A stretch of 27,025 bases of DNA from a virus, in the IMG/VR virus record IMGVR_UViG_3300037502_003121, positions 1 to 27,025 of that record. One strand, written 5' to 3'. Below, in pieces: positions 13,873 through 20,228 of this stretch. Each line of letters opens with the position of its first letter. Position 1 is the first letter of the stretch. The translations under genes were made by a program, and so were the position numbers. Below the pieces are notes generated by a model. That model had not been told where the DNA came from, ran no database searches, and saw only the letters and a list, made by a program, of their open reading frames with translations.

Positions 13873-14220
13873 ATGCGTCCGCCTGTTCGTCCAGTGTTCG
13901 TCGCTGCATCCGGCGGTGCCCTGGTGGCCACCGCCTGGGCGTGGTGCTTCCGGGCCATGCTGGCCACGCTGCCCGTTACGCACGGCCCGGCCCCGCTCGA
14001 GCACCGCGAGGAGCGGCCCGCCATGGTGGAGGCGGAGCCGACGCCGCCCATCGAGGAGAAGGTCGAGCGGCGGGTGGTGGTAGCGAAACGCCCGCGGCTT
14101 GGCGGAGTTGAACGCCGCGGCGGACCGCCTGGGCCGCCGGGCGGGATCACGGGAGGATTCTCACCCAACGGCGGGTTGCACGCTGGAGACTCCGGCGAGT
14201 TCGGAAAGCGCGGACGGTAG
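13873..14220 (+). CDS. small membrane-anchored Pro/Gly-rich protein
   Basis: A 115-residue protein 47 bases after int, with a very good GGAGG site. Residues about 7-33 (VFVAASGGALVATAWAWCFR and following) form a signal anchor. The rest is charged (HREERPAMVEAEP, IEEKVERRVVVAKR) and then Gly/Pro-rich (GGPPGPPGGITGGF). It may sit in the inner membrane with a disordered periplasmic part. Function unknown. It is the last gene before a strong terminator. Confidence 0.6.
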   Translation: MRPPVRPVFVAASGGALVATAWAWCFRAMLATLPVTHGPAPLEHREERPAMVEAEPTPPIEEKVERRVVVAKRPRLGGVERRGGPPGPPGGITGGFSPNGGLHAGDSGEFGKRGR

Positions 14221-14223
14221 CAC

Positions 14224-14251
14224 GCCGCGATCAGCGGCGGGCGGTTTTTTT
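14224..14251 (+). terminator. rho-independent terminator after the int operon
   Basis: Stem GCCGC/GCGGC with loop GATCA (14224-14238), six GC bases, then seven T (14245-14251). It overlaps the region just after the stop of the small membrane protein gene and faces right. Confidence 0.65.
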
Positions 14252-14370
14252 CGCCCCCTTTCGGGCGGCACTCTACGATTGGGTGCCGTTCGCAGCCGGG
14301 GCAGCCCGCGTGCCGCGGGCTGGAAGGACCCCCGCATCGTGGGGGGCTGTTCGCCCCCCACGGGAGGGGG

Positions 14371-14422
14371 CGCGAGTATTTCGATGGCCGACCGCCATCG
14401 GCCCGCGAGTATTTCGATGGCC
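14371..14422 (+). repeat. two 19-bp direct repeats, 33 bp apart
   Basis: CGCGAGTATTTCGATGGCC occurs exactly at 14371-14389 and again at 14404-14422, a start-to-start distance of 33 bp, about three helical turns. Each contains the 10-bp word GAGTATTTCG that is dispersed elsewhere in the window, and each runs into a GGCC-centred palindrome. Confidence 0.85.
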
Positions 14423-14579
14423 ATCGGCGGTGCTCGTCGTGCGATGGCCATCGCACGACCGCGAGCCGATGAGCCGACGACTACCAGGCCGACGAGCCGA
14501 CGAGCCGACGAGCTGGCCACGTCGTCGGCCACAATCGCACGACCGGCGACGCGGTCCGGTTTCGCGTTTCCTAACTGTC

Positions 14580-14597
14580 CATTGGCGATCGCCAATA
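14580..14597. promoter_or_regulatory. palindromic operator, copy 1
   Basis: CATTGGCGATCGCCAATA contains a 16-bp perfect palindrome (14581-14596). It is about 50 bp upstream of the -35 of the promoter at 14647 and matches the shared word (T/C)ATTGnCGATCGnCAATA found in three promoters of the rightward module. Confidence 0.6.
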
Positions 14598-14646
14598 CCA
14601 TGCCGCCCGCGATTTCCACGGTTCCAAATATTTTTCGTTCATGCCC

Positions 14647-14675
14647 TTGACACAGTATTGTCGATCGACTATACT
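14647..14675 (+). promoter_or_regulatory. near-consensus promoter with embedded operator, leaderless start
   Basis: -35 TTGACA (14647-14652), 17-bp spacer, -10 TATACT (14670-14675), then six bases to ATG 14682. The operator-like TATTGTCGATCGACTATA (14656-14673) fills the spacer and enters the -10. With this spacing transcription should begin at or next to the ATG. Confidence 0.8.
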
Positions 14676-14681
14676 CAGGAC

Positions 14682-15269
14682 ATGAACACGAACGAACACA
14701 AAGCAAACGCCGCCGCCGCTGGCCTTCAATGGGCCGACGTGCTCGCCGCATATCGTGAGGCCCGGGCTATCGAGGCCGCGGAGTTGGAGCGTATCGGCGA
14801 GTTTCGCCGCGACGCATTCCGCCAGCTATCCGGCGACGAGCACGGCGGGCGATTCAAGGGACGGCACCGCGACGCATTCGCGGGCGGCGACGCAACCTAC
14901 ATTCGCGGTCTCGACGTGACGGCCGCGGGCCGTGGCGTGACGGCCGACGAGTTGTACGCTGATCTCGCCACGTCGGCCCCGACCATGCGGCCGGCCGACG
15001 ATGTGATGGCCGAAGTGATCGACCGCCTAGCCGACCAGGCCGGCGACGCCGACGGCGTCGCGATCACCTGGACCGGCCTTGTCGCCGCCGCCGCCGCGGC
15101 CGACATAACCGAACAATGGTTGCGACAACTGGTGAAAGCCGGCAAGGTCCGCGGCCGGAAGGTCGGCCGCCGTTGGGAGGTAGCCGCGGCGGACGTGGCA
15201 TTCTTCCAGCGTCATCCGACGGCCGGCCGTCCGCGGTTGCGTGCCCACCTTGCCGCCGCCCCTTTTTGA
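14682..15269 (+). CDS. helix-turn-helix protein with RHPTAGRP tail
   Basis: A 195-residue Ala-rich protein. The N-terminal half is helical and charged (WADVLAAYREARAIEAAELE), unrecognised. The C-terminal ~75 residues form an excisionase-type HTH: ITWTGLVAAAAAADITEQWL, RQLVKAGKVRGRKVGRRWEV, then AADVAFFQRHPTAGRPRLR. The RHPTAGRP box also ends the small HTH protein at 17826-18089; GRPR resembles a minor-groove AT-hook core. It is the first gene after a near-consensus promoter six bases upstream, so it is probably translated from a leaderless mRNA and abundant. A role as regulator of the rightward module, acting on the shared operator, is inference. Confidence 0.7.
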   Translation: MNTNEHKANAAAAGLQWADVLAAYREARAIEAAELERIGEFRRDAFRQLSGDEHGGRFKGRHRDAFAGGDATYIRGLDVTAAGRGVTADELYADLATSAPTMRPADDVMAEVIDRLADQAGDADGVAITWTGLVAAAAAADITEQWLRQLVKAGKVRGRKVGRRWEVAAADVAFFQRHPTAGRPRLRAHLAAAPF

Positions 15270-15278
15270 ATCTATATT
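15250..15278 (+). promoter_or_regulatory. promoter of the 15352 gene
   Basis: TTGCCG (15250-15255), 17-bp spacer, TATATT (15273-15278). The -35 is moderate. It starts inside the 3' end of the HTH gene. An operator copy begins inside the -10. Confidence 0.5.
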
Positions 15279-15292
15279 GTCGAGCGCCAATA
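15275..15292. promoter_or_regulatory. palindromic operator, copy 3
   Basis: TATTGTCGAGCGCCAATA, an imperfect palindrome matching the consensus of the copies at 14580, 14656 and 18129. It overlaps the -10 and the expected transcription start. Confidence 0.55.
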
Positions 15293-15351
15293 CCGCACAA
15301 CCGAAACCGCCGCGGTTCAATCGGCGGAAAACCCTGCAGGAGACCGAGACC

Positions 15352-15621
15352 ATGAACGCCAACTACCTTGAAACCGTCGCCGCTGCTGACCGCCTGACGA
15401 TCGACGCCGCCTACCTTGCCGGCCAGCTCGAGGCCGCCCACATGGCCGCGGCGGGTCGCTGGGCCTGCGCCATGTTGGACGCCACCGCGGCCGGCAACGT
15501 GGCCATAGCCGCCTATGCGGCCGGCATGGCCGACAGCCACCGGGCCGCGGCCGACGCCGCCCGGGCCGTGCCCAACGCTAGCAGCGGCAAGGCCGAACCC
15601 ACCCTCACGCTCGCCTCGTGA
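15352..15621 (+). CDS. small Ala-rich protein, unknown
   Basis: An 89-residue, very Ala-rich helical protein (ETVAAADRLTIDAAYLAGQL, AAHMAAAGRWACAMLDATAA, AYAAGMADSHRAAADAARA). The whole length looks like a few amphipathic helices. ATG at 15352 has CAGGAG upstream followed by ACCGAGACC, the same leader as the ArdC-like gene. It directly precedes that gene. No family recognised; an accessory of ArdC or a small DNA-mimic-like protein could be imagined, but it is not strongly acidic. Confidence 0.6.
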   Translation: MNANYLETVAAADRLTIDAAYLAGQLEAAHMAAAGRWACAMLDATAAGNVAIAAYAAGMADSHRAAADAARAVPNASSGKAEPTLTLAS

Positions 15622-15639
15622 TCCCGACCGCCCCACAAC

Positions 15640-15674
15640 CGGCCGCCCCGCGGAGGCCGGCCATGGGGCGGCCG
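15640..15674. repeat. intergenic hairpin with GGCCGCCCC word
   Basis: Perfect 10-bp arms CGGCCGCCCC (15640-15649) and GGGGCGGCCG (15665-15674), 15-base loop, in the spacer before the ArdC-like gene. There is no T run, so it is more likely an RNA-stability or processing element than a terminator. Related words begin the next two spacers at 16675 and 17095. Confidence 0.6.
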
Positions 15675-15723
15675 GGCACGCTGCCCGACCACAACCCACA
15701 ACCACAACCGGGAGACCGAGACC

Positions 15724-16668
15724 ATGAGAACCACGACCACAACCAGCCGCCCCGACGTATACGCCACCGTCACGGACGCGATCGTCGCCAAACTGGAATC
15801 CGGCACGCTCGCCCCGTGGCATCAGCCTTGGAAGGCCGGGCACGCGGCCGGCCCGGTCTCACGACCGCTGCGCCACAACGCACAACCCTACTCAGGGGTT
15901 AACGTGCTCGTGTTGTGGATCGCGGCCGAGTCGGCCGGCCACGTTTCCCCGTACTGGCTCACCTACCGTCAGGCTCAGGAGTTGGGCGGGCACGTTCGAA
16001 AGGGTGAGAAGTCTACCACCGTCGTCTACGCGAGCACGTTCAAGAAAACCGAAACCGCCGACGACGGCACGAAAACCGACCGCTCGATCCCGTTCCTGAA
16101 AACCTACGCGGTTTTCAACGCCAACCAGTGCGACAACCTGCCCGGCCATTACTACCAAATGGCGACCCCGCCGGCCGGCCACGTTGACCCGCTGCCCTCG
16201 GTGCTCGCGTTCGCCGCCAACACCGGCGCCGACATTCGCACGGGCGGAGCACGAGCCTACTACAACCCATCCGCCGACTACGTCCAAATGCCGGAGGCTA
16301 CGACGTTTGAGGATGCCGAATCGCACGCCGGCACCCTGGTGCACGAGCTGGCACACTGGACCGGCCACGGCTCGCGACTCGCTCGCGACTTCTCCGGCCG
16401 ATTCGGCGACGACAAGTATGCCGCCGAGGAGCTGGTAGCCGAGCTGGCCGCCGCGTTCCTCGCGGCCGACCTTGGATATGAGGCCGAGCCCCGCGATGAC
16501 CACGCCGCCTACCTCGCGTCGTGGCTCCGGATTTTGAAGGCCGACAAGCGAGCGATTTTCACCGCCGCCAGCGCCGCCAGCCGCGCCGCCGCCTATCTCC
16601 ACAGTCTGCAGCCGGGCGGAGCCAACCAGCCGACCGCCGACGACCTCGAGCCGATCGCCGCCGAGTGA
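15724..16668 (+). CDS. ardC: ArdC-like antirestriction protein with zincin-type metallopeptidase domain
   Basis: A 314-residue protein. The N-terminal ssDNA-binding domain of the ArdC/TraC type is at about 9-135: DVYATVTDAIVAKLESGTLA, then PWHQPWKA, YSGVNVLVLW, PYWLTYRQAQELGGHVRKGE, and FNANQCDNLP. The C-terminal MPTase domain carries the zincin motif HELAHWTGH (H207, E208, H211) and the later EELVAELAAAFL, whose Glu is the likely third zinc ligand. ArdC protects incoming DNA from restriction and is typical of conjugative plasmids and some phages. ATG 15724 has GGGAG upstream. The full length is intact. Its presence suggests plasmid ancestry for this module. Confidence 0.9.
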   Translation: MRTTTTTSRPDVYATVTDAIVAKLESGTLAPWHQPWKAGHAAGPVSRPLRHNAQPYSGVNVLVLWIAAESAGHVSPYWLTYRQAQELGGHVRKGEKSTTVVYASTFKKTETADDGTKTDRSIPFLKTYAVFNANQCDNLPGHYYQMATPPAGHVDPLPSVLAFAANTGADIRTGGARAYYNPSADYVQMPEATTFEDAESHAGTLVHELAHWTGHGSRLARDFSGRFGDDKYAAEELVAELAAAFLAADLGYEAEPRDDHAAYLASWLRILKADKRAIFTAASAASRAAAYLHSLQPGGANQPTADDLEPIAAE

Positions 16669-16674
16669 TCGCTC

Positions 16675-16710
16675 GGCCGCCCCGGCCACCCCTCGCCGTC
16701 CGGCGAGGGG
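16675..16710. repeat. intergenic repeat word and 9-bp hairpin after ArdC
   Basis: GGCCGCCCCGGCCACC (16675-16690) recurs exactly at 17095-17110, each time a few bases after a stop codon. Here it runs into a perfect hairpin CCCCTCGCC/GGCGAGGGG (16689-16710, 4-base loop). The lack of a T run again argues for RNA processing or stability and not termination. Confidence 0.6.
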
Positions 16711-16775
16711 GCACCGGGCCGGCCCGGCAGTCTGCCGGCCACCGCGACCCAAAACACCAACCAGGAGCCACACCC

Positions 16776-17090
16776 ATGCCCACAACCGACCCGCTCATGT
16801 TCATGGACCACCCGCACGCCACCAAACACATTGACCACGCGGCATATCCAAAACTGTGCCGCACGCGATCCGATGCCGAGTTGCTCTACGTCATCGCCGA
16901 TTGTCGCGCCACGCTCGCCGCATGGCCCGACCAGCCCAACCACGGCTACTACTCCGACGAGATCAACTACTGTGCCGACGAACTGGCCCGCCGTGCTCGC
17001 GGCGGGAAGCGCCGCCGCCCGACAACCGGCGAGATCGCCGCCGCCGCCGCCCGGGCCGCTTGGGATCTCGCCGAGGGGCTCGACGACTGA
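16776..17090 (+). CDS. unknown small protein of accessory module
   Basis: A 104-residue protein: a polar N-terminus (DPLMFMDHPHATKHIDHAAY), then LLYVIADCRATLAAWPDQPN, HGYYSDEINYCADELARRAR, a basic stretch GGKRRRPTTGE and an Ala-rich helix. The YYSDEINYCADELARR segment looks like a conserved helix of plasmid small proteins, but I cannot name a family. ATG 16776 has AACCAGGAG upstream. Confidence 0.6.
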   Translation: MPTTDPLMFMDHPHATKHIDHAAYPKLCRTRSDAELLYVIADCRATLAAWPDQPNHGYYSDEINYCADELARRARGGKRRRPTTGEIAAAAARAAWDLAEGLDD

Positions 17091-17195
17091 GCCCGGCCGC
17101 CCCGGCCACCGCCGCCCCATCGGGGCCGGCGGGAACCGGGCCGGCTTGGCACAACGCCAACCGACAACCCAACGCCACAACCAGGAGAACCAACC

Positions 17196-17480
17196 ATGAG
17201 ACCCGCAGAAACCTTGAAGCATGGCACAACCCTCACGCCCGTCGTCGGAGGGTTTCGCATCCGCTGGGCAGACGGCTCCGCCGCTGCTCGCGTCGCCGTC
17301 CGCCTCCGCCGCGATCGCTCGTCGTGGCTTGCGTTCGTCGATTCTTGGGATGGCTTTTCGTGGAATCGTGACCGAGTCATCGACCGGCCGACGATTGCCG
17401 AACTTGAGCGAGCCGTACGGCAGTATGCCGTCTCGGTTGACGAGCACGCCTACGTCGCGACCGGCGCTTGCCACAACTGA
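17196..17480 (+). CDS. unknown small basic protein
   Basis: A 94-residue protein, probably mostly beta: TLTPVVGGFRIRWADGSAAA, RVAVRLRRDRSSWLAFVDSW, DGFSWNRDRVIDRPTIAELE, then a helix ERAVRQYAVSV. ATG 17196 has CCAGGAG seven to ten bases upstream within a CA-rich leader. No family recognised. Confidence 0.6.
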   Translation: MRPAETLKHGTTLTPVVGGFRIRWADGSAAARVAVRLRRDRSSWLAFVDSWDGFSWNRDRVIDRPTIAELERAVRQYAVSVDEHAYVATGACHN

Positions 17481-17524
17481 CGGCCACAACCACAACCAAC
17501 CACCCCAACCAGGAGCCCCGCCCC

Positions 17525-17764
17525 ATGACCGCCGCCACGTTCGCCCGCCTTGCCTCCCGATACTCCGCCATGCCGGACAGCATCCGCCGGGCGGTTGACG
17601 CCCTCGCCCTTGCCGATGGACGCGAGGCCGACCGCCATGCCCCGCCGGGAACCGACGCACGCCGTGCGGCTGACCGCTTCCTGCTCGACCTGGACGCCGC
17701 CGGCGCCCCCGTCGGGCCGGCCCGGCCGGTCGTGGCCCGCTGCGTCCCCATGTTCGCCGACTGA
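17525..17764 (+). CDS. unknown small helical protein
   Basis: A 79-residue protein (MTAATFARLASRYSAMPDSI, RRAVDALALADGREADRHAP, DARRAADRFLLDLDAAGAPV). ATG 17525 follows CCAGGAG in a CA-rich leader. No family recognised. Confidence 0.55.
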   Translation: MTAATFARLASRYSAMPDSIRRAVDALALADGREADRHAPPGTDARRAADRFLLDLDAAGAPVGPARPVVARCVPMFAD

Positions 17765-17791
17765 CCGCCACAACCAGCCGCCGCACCAGTA

Positions 17792-17819
17792 TTGACACCC
17801 CACAACCAGCCGCCACAAT
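17792..17819 (+). promoter_or_regulatory. promoter of the 17826 HTH gene, possibly leaderless
   Basis: -35 TTGACA (17792-17797), 16-bp spacer, -10 CACAAT (17814-17819), then six bases to ATG 17826. The -35 is perfect, the -10 weak. The gene has no ribosome-binding site, unlike all its neighbours, which supports a leaderless transcript. Confidence 0.5.
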
Positions 17820-17825
17820 GCACCC

Positions 17826-18089
17826 ATGGCACCGAAAATCGACCCAGCTCTATACGTTCGCGTCGGCACCGCCGCGGACCTGGCCAACGTGTCCCGCTTT
17901 TGGATGCTGCAGCAGGTCTCCGGCGGCAAGATCCCCGGGGTGCAGATCGACAACCAATGGTTCGTCCTGCGGTCGGCCGCTGCAGCCTACGAACGCCACC
18001 CCACGGCCGGCCGGCCGCAGTCCGACGAGACGATCGCCCGCCGGGAGAAGCTGGCCCGGAAGCGTAGCCGGAAAAAGCCTGCCGGCTGA
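17826..18089 (+). CDS. small HTH protein with RHPTAGRP motif
   Basis: An 87-residue DNA-binding protein. LYVRVGTAADLANVSRFWML, QQVSGGKIPGVQIDNQWFVL and RSAAAAYERHPTAGRPQ give an excisionase/HTH_17-like fold closely parallel to the C-terminus of the protein at 14682-15269, including the shared RHPTAGRP box. A basic helix (RREKLARKRSRKKPAG) ends it. It has no ribosome site and a promoter six bases upstream, so it is probably leaderless. The two HTH proteins may bind related sites; this is inference. Confidence 0.68.
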   Translation: MAPKIDPALYVRVGTAADLANVSRFWMLQQVSGGKIPGVQIDNQWFVLRSAAAAYERHPTAGRPQSDETIARREKLARKRSRKKPAG

Positions 18090-18119
18090 TCGCCCCGAAA
18101 AGTTTTTTTGCTAACCAAG

Positions 18120-18148
18120 TTGACACGGTATTGCCGATCGCCTATAAC
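18120..18148 (+). promoter_or_regulatory. promoter with embedded operator, copy 4
   Basis: -35 TTGACA (18120-18125), 17-bp spacer, -10 TATAAC (18143-18148). The spacer contains TATTGCCGATCGCCTATA (18129-18146), the same operator layout as at 14647. It drives the genes from 18198 on. A T7 run just upstream (18103-18109) lacks a good stem. Confidence 0.75.
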
Positions 18149-18197
18149 TACACCAACGCGGGAACGAAACCCGCAACCACAACCAGGAGATGACACG

Positions 18198-18395
18198 ATG
18201 AACGCGACCGGCTACTACGTCCTGCAGATTCTCAACTCCCAAGTGTGCTGCCTGCTGAAGTCCGGTGGCCGGGTGATCCCGATCGCCCCGGAGTCCGATT
18301 GCGTCAAGCGATTCGCCACGCTGGCCGAGGCGTGGGAGGCTTGCGACGAAATCAAGGCCGAGGGGATGCACCCGTTTTTCATTCGCACCAACTGA
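18198..18395 (+). CDS. small protein, unknown
   Basis: A 65-residue protein, MNATGYYVLQILNSQVCCLL then GGRVIPIAPESDCVKRFATL and AEAWEACDEIKAEGMHPFF. A beta-hairpin followed by a helix is likely. ATG 18198 has CCAGGAG upstream. It is the first gene after the promoter at 18120. No family recognised. Confidence 0.55.
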   Translation: MNATGYYVLQILNSQVCCLLKSGGRVIPIAPESDCVKRFATLAEAWEACDEIKAEGMHPFFIRTN

Positions 18396-18418
18396 CACCA
18401 CAACCAGGAGTCGCACCC

Positions 18419-18640
18419 ATGACCATGACCCAAGCCTTCCAAGAACTCGACGCGATCCGAAACGACCGCAGCACCACAACCAATGAGCTGATCGCCCGCG
18501 TTGACGCTATCGGCCACTGGGCCGCGTCGCAGAAGCGCTACACCGACCGGATTGGGAAGGTGCTCGCCGAGGCCAGCGACCTCCACGCCCGCCTGACCGG
18601 AGGCCCGCGGAGTGGCCGGACAACCATCGTGATCGGCTGA
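18419..18640 (+). CDS. small helical protein, unknown
   Basis: A 73-residue protein (MTMTQAFQELDAIRNDRSTT, NELIARVDAIGHWAASQKRY, DRIGKVLAEASDLHARL), mostly two amphipathic helices that could pair as a coiled coil. ATG 18419 follows CACAACCAGGAG. No family recognised. Confidence 0.55.
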   Translation: MTMTQAFQELDAIRNDRSTTTNELIARVDAIGHWAASQKRYTDRIGKVLAEASDLHARLTGGPRSGRTTIVIG

Positions 18641-18672
18641 CCACAACCAACCCAAACCAGGAGCCCACAACC

Positions 18673-19122
18673 ATGACCACGCTACTTGAAATCGGAACCC
18701 GTGTCGTCGCCGACGACGGACGTACAGCCCGTGTCGGCCAGATCGCCGACCACACAACCGACCGCTGGGGATCGTGGCACATCGTCGCGATCGACGGACA
18801 GATGGAGACCGTCGGCCATATCGGCGACGCCGGCCAGCTTGGCATCGGGTGGCGGGTCGCCACCGCCGACGACATCCGACGAGCCCGGCGGGAGCACGAC
18901 TACGACCTGGCCAACCAGGTCGCCGAGGCGATTGCCGCCGGCGACGATCTGCCGGAGGAGTTTGCCATCCTCGACACCTACCACGACATCGGAGAACCAG
19001 CCGCGGCGATCCGCTGCGAGGAGATCCGCCGCCGTGTTCACGACAACCTGACCGCCCGTGGCATCACGATCGGCGACAACGTGCCGCCGACGTTCACCAT
19101 GCTCGACCGTTACCAGAACTGA
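18673..19122 (+). CDS. unknown protein upstream of the prim-pol gene
   Basis: A 149-residue protein. The first ~55 residues look like a small beta barrel (LLEIGTRVVADDGRTARVGQ, DRWGSWHIVAIDGQMETVGH). The rest is acidic and helical (ADDIRRARREHDYDLANQVA, EAIAAGDDLPEEFAILDTYH). ATG 18673 has CCAGGAG upstream. It ends 13 bases before the prim-pol gene, so a role with it is plausible but unproved. No family recognised. Confidence 0.58.
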   Translation: MTTLLEIGTRVVADDGRTARVGQIADHTTDRWGSWHIVAIDGQMETVGHIGDAGQLGIGWRVATADDIRRARREHDYDLANQVAEAIAAGDDLPEEFAILDTYHDIGEPAAAIRCEEIRRRVHDNLTARGITIGDNVPPTFTMLDRYQN

Positions 19123-19135
19123 GGAGCCCGAACCC

Positions 19136-19624
19136 ATGACCCCCATCGAAATACTCGCCGCCGCCGGCTGCCGTTTCGTCCGCGTGGCCCACAACCAAAA
19201 GCGCCCGCTCGGCACCGCCTGGCAGCACCGCTCCACAACCAACCCAGCCGACGTTGCCCGGTGGCTCGCCGCCGGCGACAACGTCGGCCTCCTCCTCGGC
19301 CCGGAGTCGGGAGTGGTGGACGTGGAATACGACGACGAAGCCGGGCGGGACCAGCTCTCCGACTTCGGCGTGCTCGACCTGCCCACGCCCACCTGGCGAT
19401 CGGCCCGGGGCGAGCACCGGCTATTCCTTTGGGAGCCGTGGATGCCGCAGTCGGCCGTCGTGAAAACCGGCTGGCTCGAGTTGCGGATCGGCGGGCGGGC
19501 CGCCCAGTCGGTGCTGCCGCCGTCCCGACATCCGGACGGGGTGGCCTATGAGTGGATAACCAGCCCAGCGGACGTAGCGATCGCCGGCTTCCCGGCCCAA
19601 CTCCTCGCCGGAGTCTATGTATGA
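19136..19624 (+). CDS. stand-alone primase-polymerase (prim-pol) domain
   Basis: A 162-residue bifunctional primase/polymerase N-terminal-type domain, the archaeo-eukaryotic primase fold found on plasmids and phages. Visible: IEILAAAGCRFVRVAHNQKR at the start, DVARWLAAGDNVGLLLGPES, the acidic metal pair VDVEYDDEAG near 60-69, SARGEHRLFLW with the conserved His near 92, and a C-terminal WLELRIGG...VLPPSRHPDG. The domain is complete, but no helicase or PriCT domain follows, so it is a minimal version. ATG 19136 has GAGGAG upstream. It may prime replication or repair synthesis of this element. Confidence 0.82.
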   Translation: MTPIEILAAAGCRFVRVAHNQKRPLGTAWQHRSTTNPADVARWLAAGDNVGLLLGPESGVVDVEYDDEAGRDQLSDFGVLDLPTPTWRSARGEHRLFLWEPWMPQSAVVKTGWLELRIGGRAAQSVLPPSRHPDGVAYEWITSPADVAIAGFPAQLLAGVYV

Positions 19625-19758
19625 GCCGACCAACCTGGTCCGCCGTCGTCCGATCTTTGCTGCTGGTCAGGATCGGCCAGGAGTTAGGCACCGACTCCAG
19701 GCTCGCCCGTGCCGTCCACGACGCGATCGACGCTGTGCTGGCGATCGTCGGTCAATAA
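19621..19758 (+). CDS. 45-residue protein coupled to prim-pol
   Basis: A short frame whose ATG overlaps the prim-pol stop (ATGA): MSRPTWSAVVRSLLLVRIGQ, ELGTDSRLARAVHDAIDAVL, AIVGQ. One or two amphipathic helices. Coupling suggests a partner of the prim-pol protein. The last gene of the rightward module; the 115 bases to the convergent gene end at 19874 hold no clear terminator. Confidence 0.55.
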   Translation: MSRPTWSAVVRSLLLVRIGQELGTDSRLARAVHDAIDAVLAIVGQ

Positions 19759-19873
19759 AAGCGGGCCGCCCCACCCGTCGCCAAGCCGTTGTCGGGCTGC
19801 GGTCCGTGTCGGCCCAGCCAACCGAACGGCACAGATAGTCGCTGGTGGTGGCGACGCCGTCCGGGCAGCGAGA

Positions 19874-20224
19874 TCAGTCTACCGCCATTGCCCGCAGGGT
19901 ATGACGCCATCCGGCATCGTCCCACCACAGGGGCAGCACAACCTCGCCGATCGCTGAGACGGTGCCTCCTAAAACCAAATCCCATAGCGGCCCGACGCCG
20001 TGCTCCAGCTCATACCGCTCGCGGACCTGTGCCCGCATTAGCGTCAGGGCGTGCAGGATCGTCCGCGAGTTGCGGCCGGCGGCCGTCGCCGCCTCCAGGT
20101 GCCGGTGCGGCCAATGCACCACAACCAGCCTGGTGAGTTCGTCGCACCGCTCGACGCCCGCATACTGGACGCGGCTGCCCAACCGATAGCGGACGTGTGC
20201 CTGGAGCTGGGCGAGGGGCGTCAC
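19874..20224 (-). CDS. last gene of right leftward operon, unknown
   Basis: A 116-residue protein, starting at GTG 20224 close to the stop of the gene before it. The sequence is VTPLAQLQAHVRYRLGSRVQ, LTRLVVVHWPHRHLEAATAA, TLMRAQVRERYELEHGVGPL, then a less polar end (VSAIGEVVLPLWWDDAGW). No family recognised; the start is uncertain because the ribosome site is weak. Confidence 0.5.
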   Translation of the reverse strand: MTPLAQLQAHVRYRLGSRVQYAGVERCDELTRLVVVHWPHRHLEAATAAGRNSRTILHALTLMRAQVRERYELEHGVGPLWDLVLGGTVSAIGEVVLPLWWDDAGWRHTLRAMAVD

Positions 20225-20228
20225 AAGG

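Larger units (their letters stand above)
14252..14640. other. non-coding hairpin- and repeat-rich segment
   Basis: Almost 400 bases with no convincing gene but dense structure. A 9-bp stem lies at 14302-14322 (CAGCCCGCG/CGCGGGCTG, 3-nt loop). A 10-bp stem lies at 14338-14362 (CGTGGGGGGC/GCCCCCCACG, 5-nt loop). CGATGGC/GCCATCG arms lie at 14382-14400. A 12-bp palindrome lies at 14415-14426 and a 24-bp perfect palindrome at 14436-14459, both centred on GGCC. GAGCCGAC-type 8-bp direct repeats lie at 14463-14509. A 16-bp palindrome is at 14581-14596 and an AT-rich run at about 14615-14640. It could be a replication origin, a structured RNA or a nucleoprotein control site. Confidence 0.6.

Noticed and set aside
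18070-18110. T7 run as terminator of the HTH gene at 17826
   Set aside because: Only a 4-bp stem (AGCC/GGCT) is available and it is about 17 bases from the T run.
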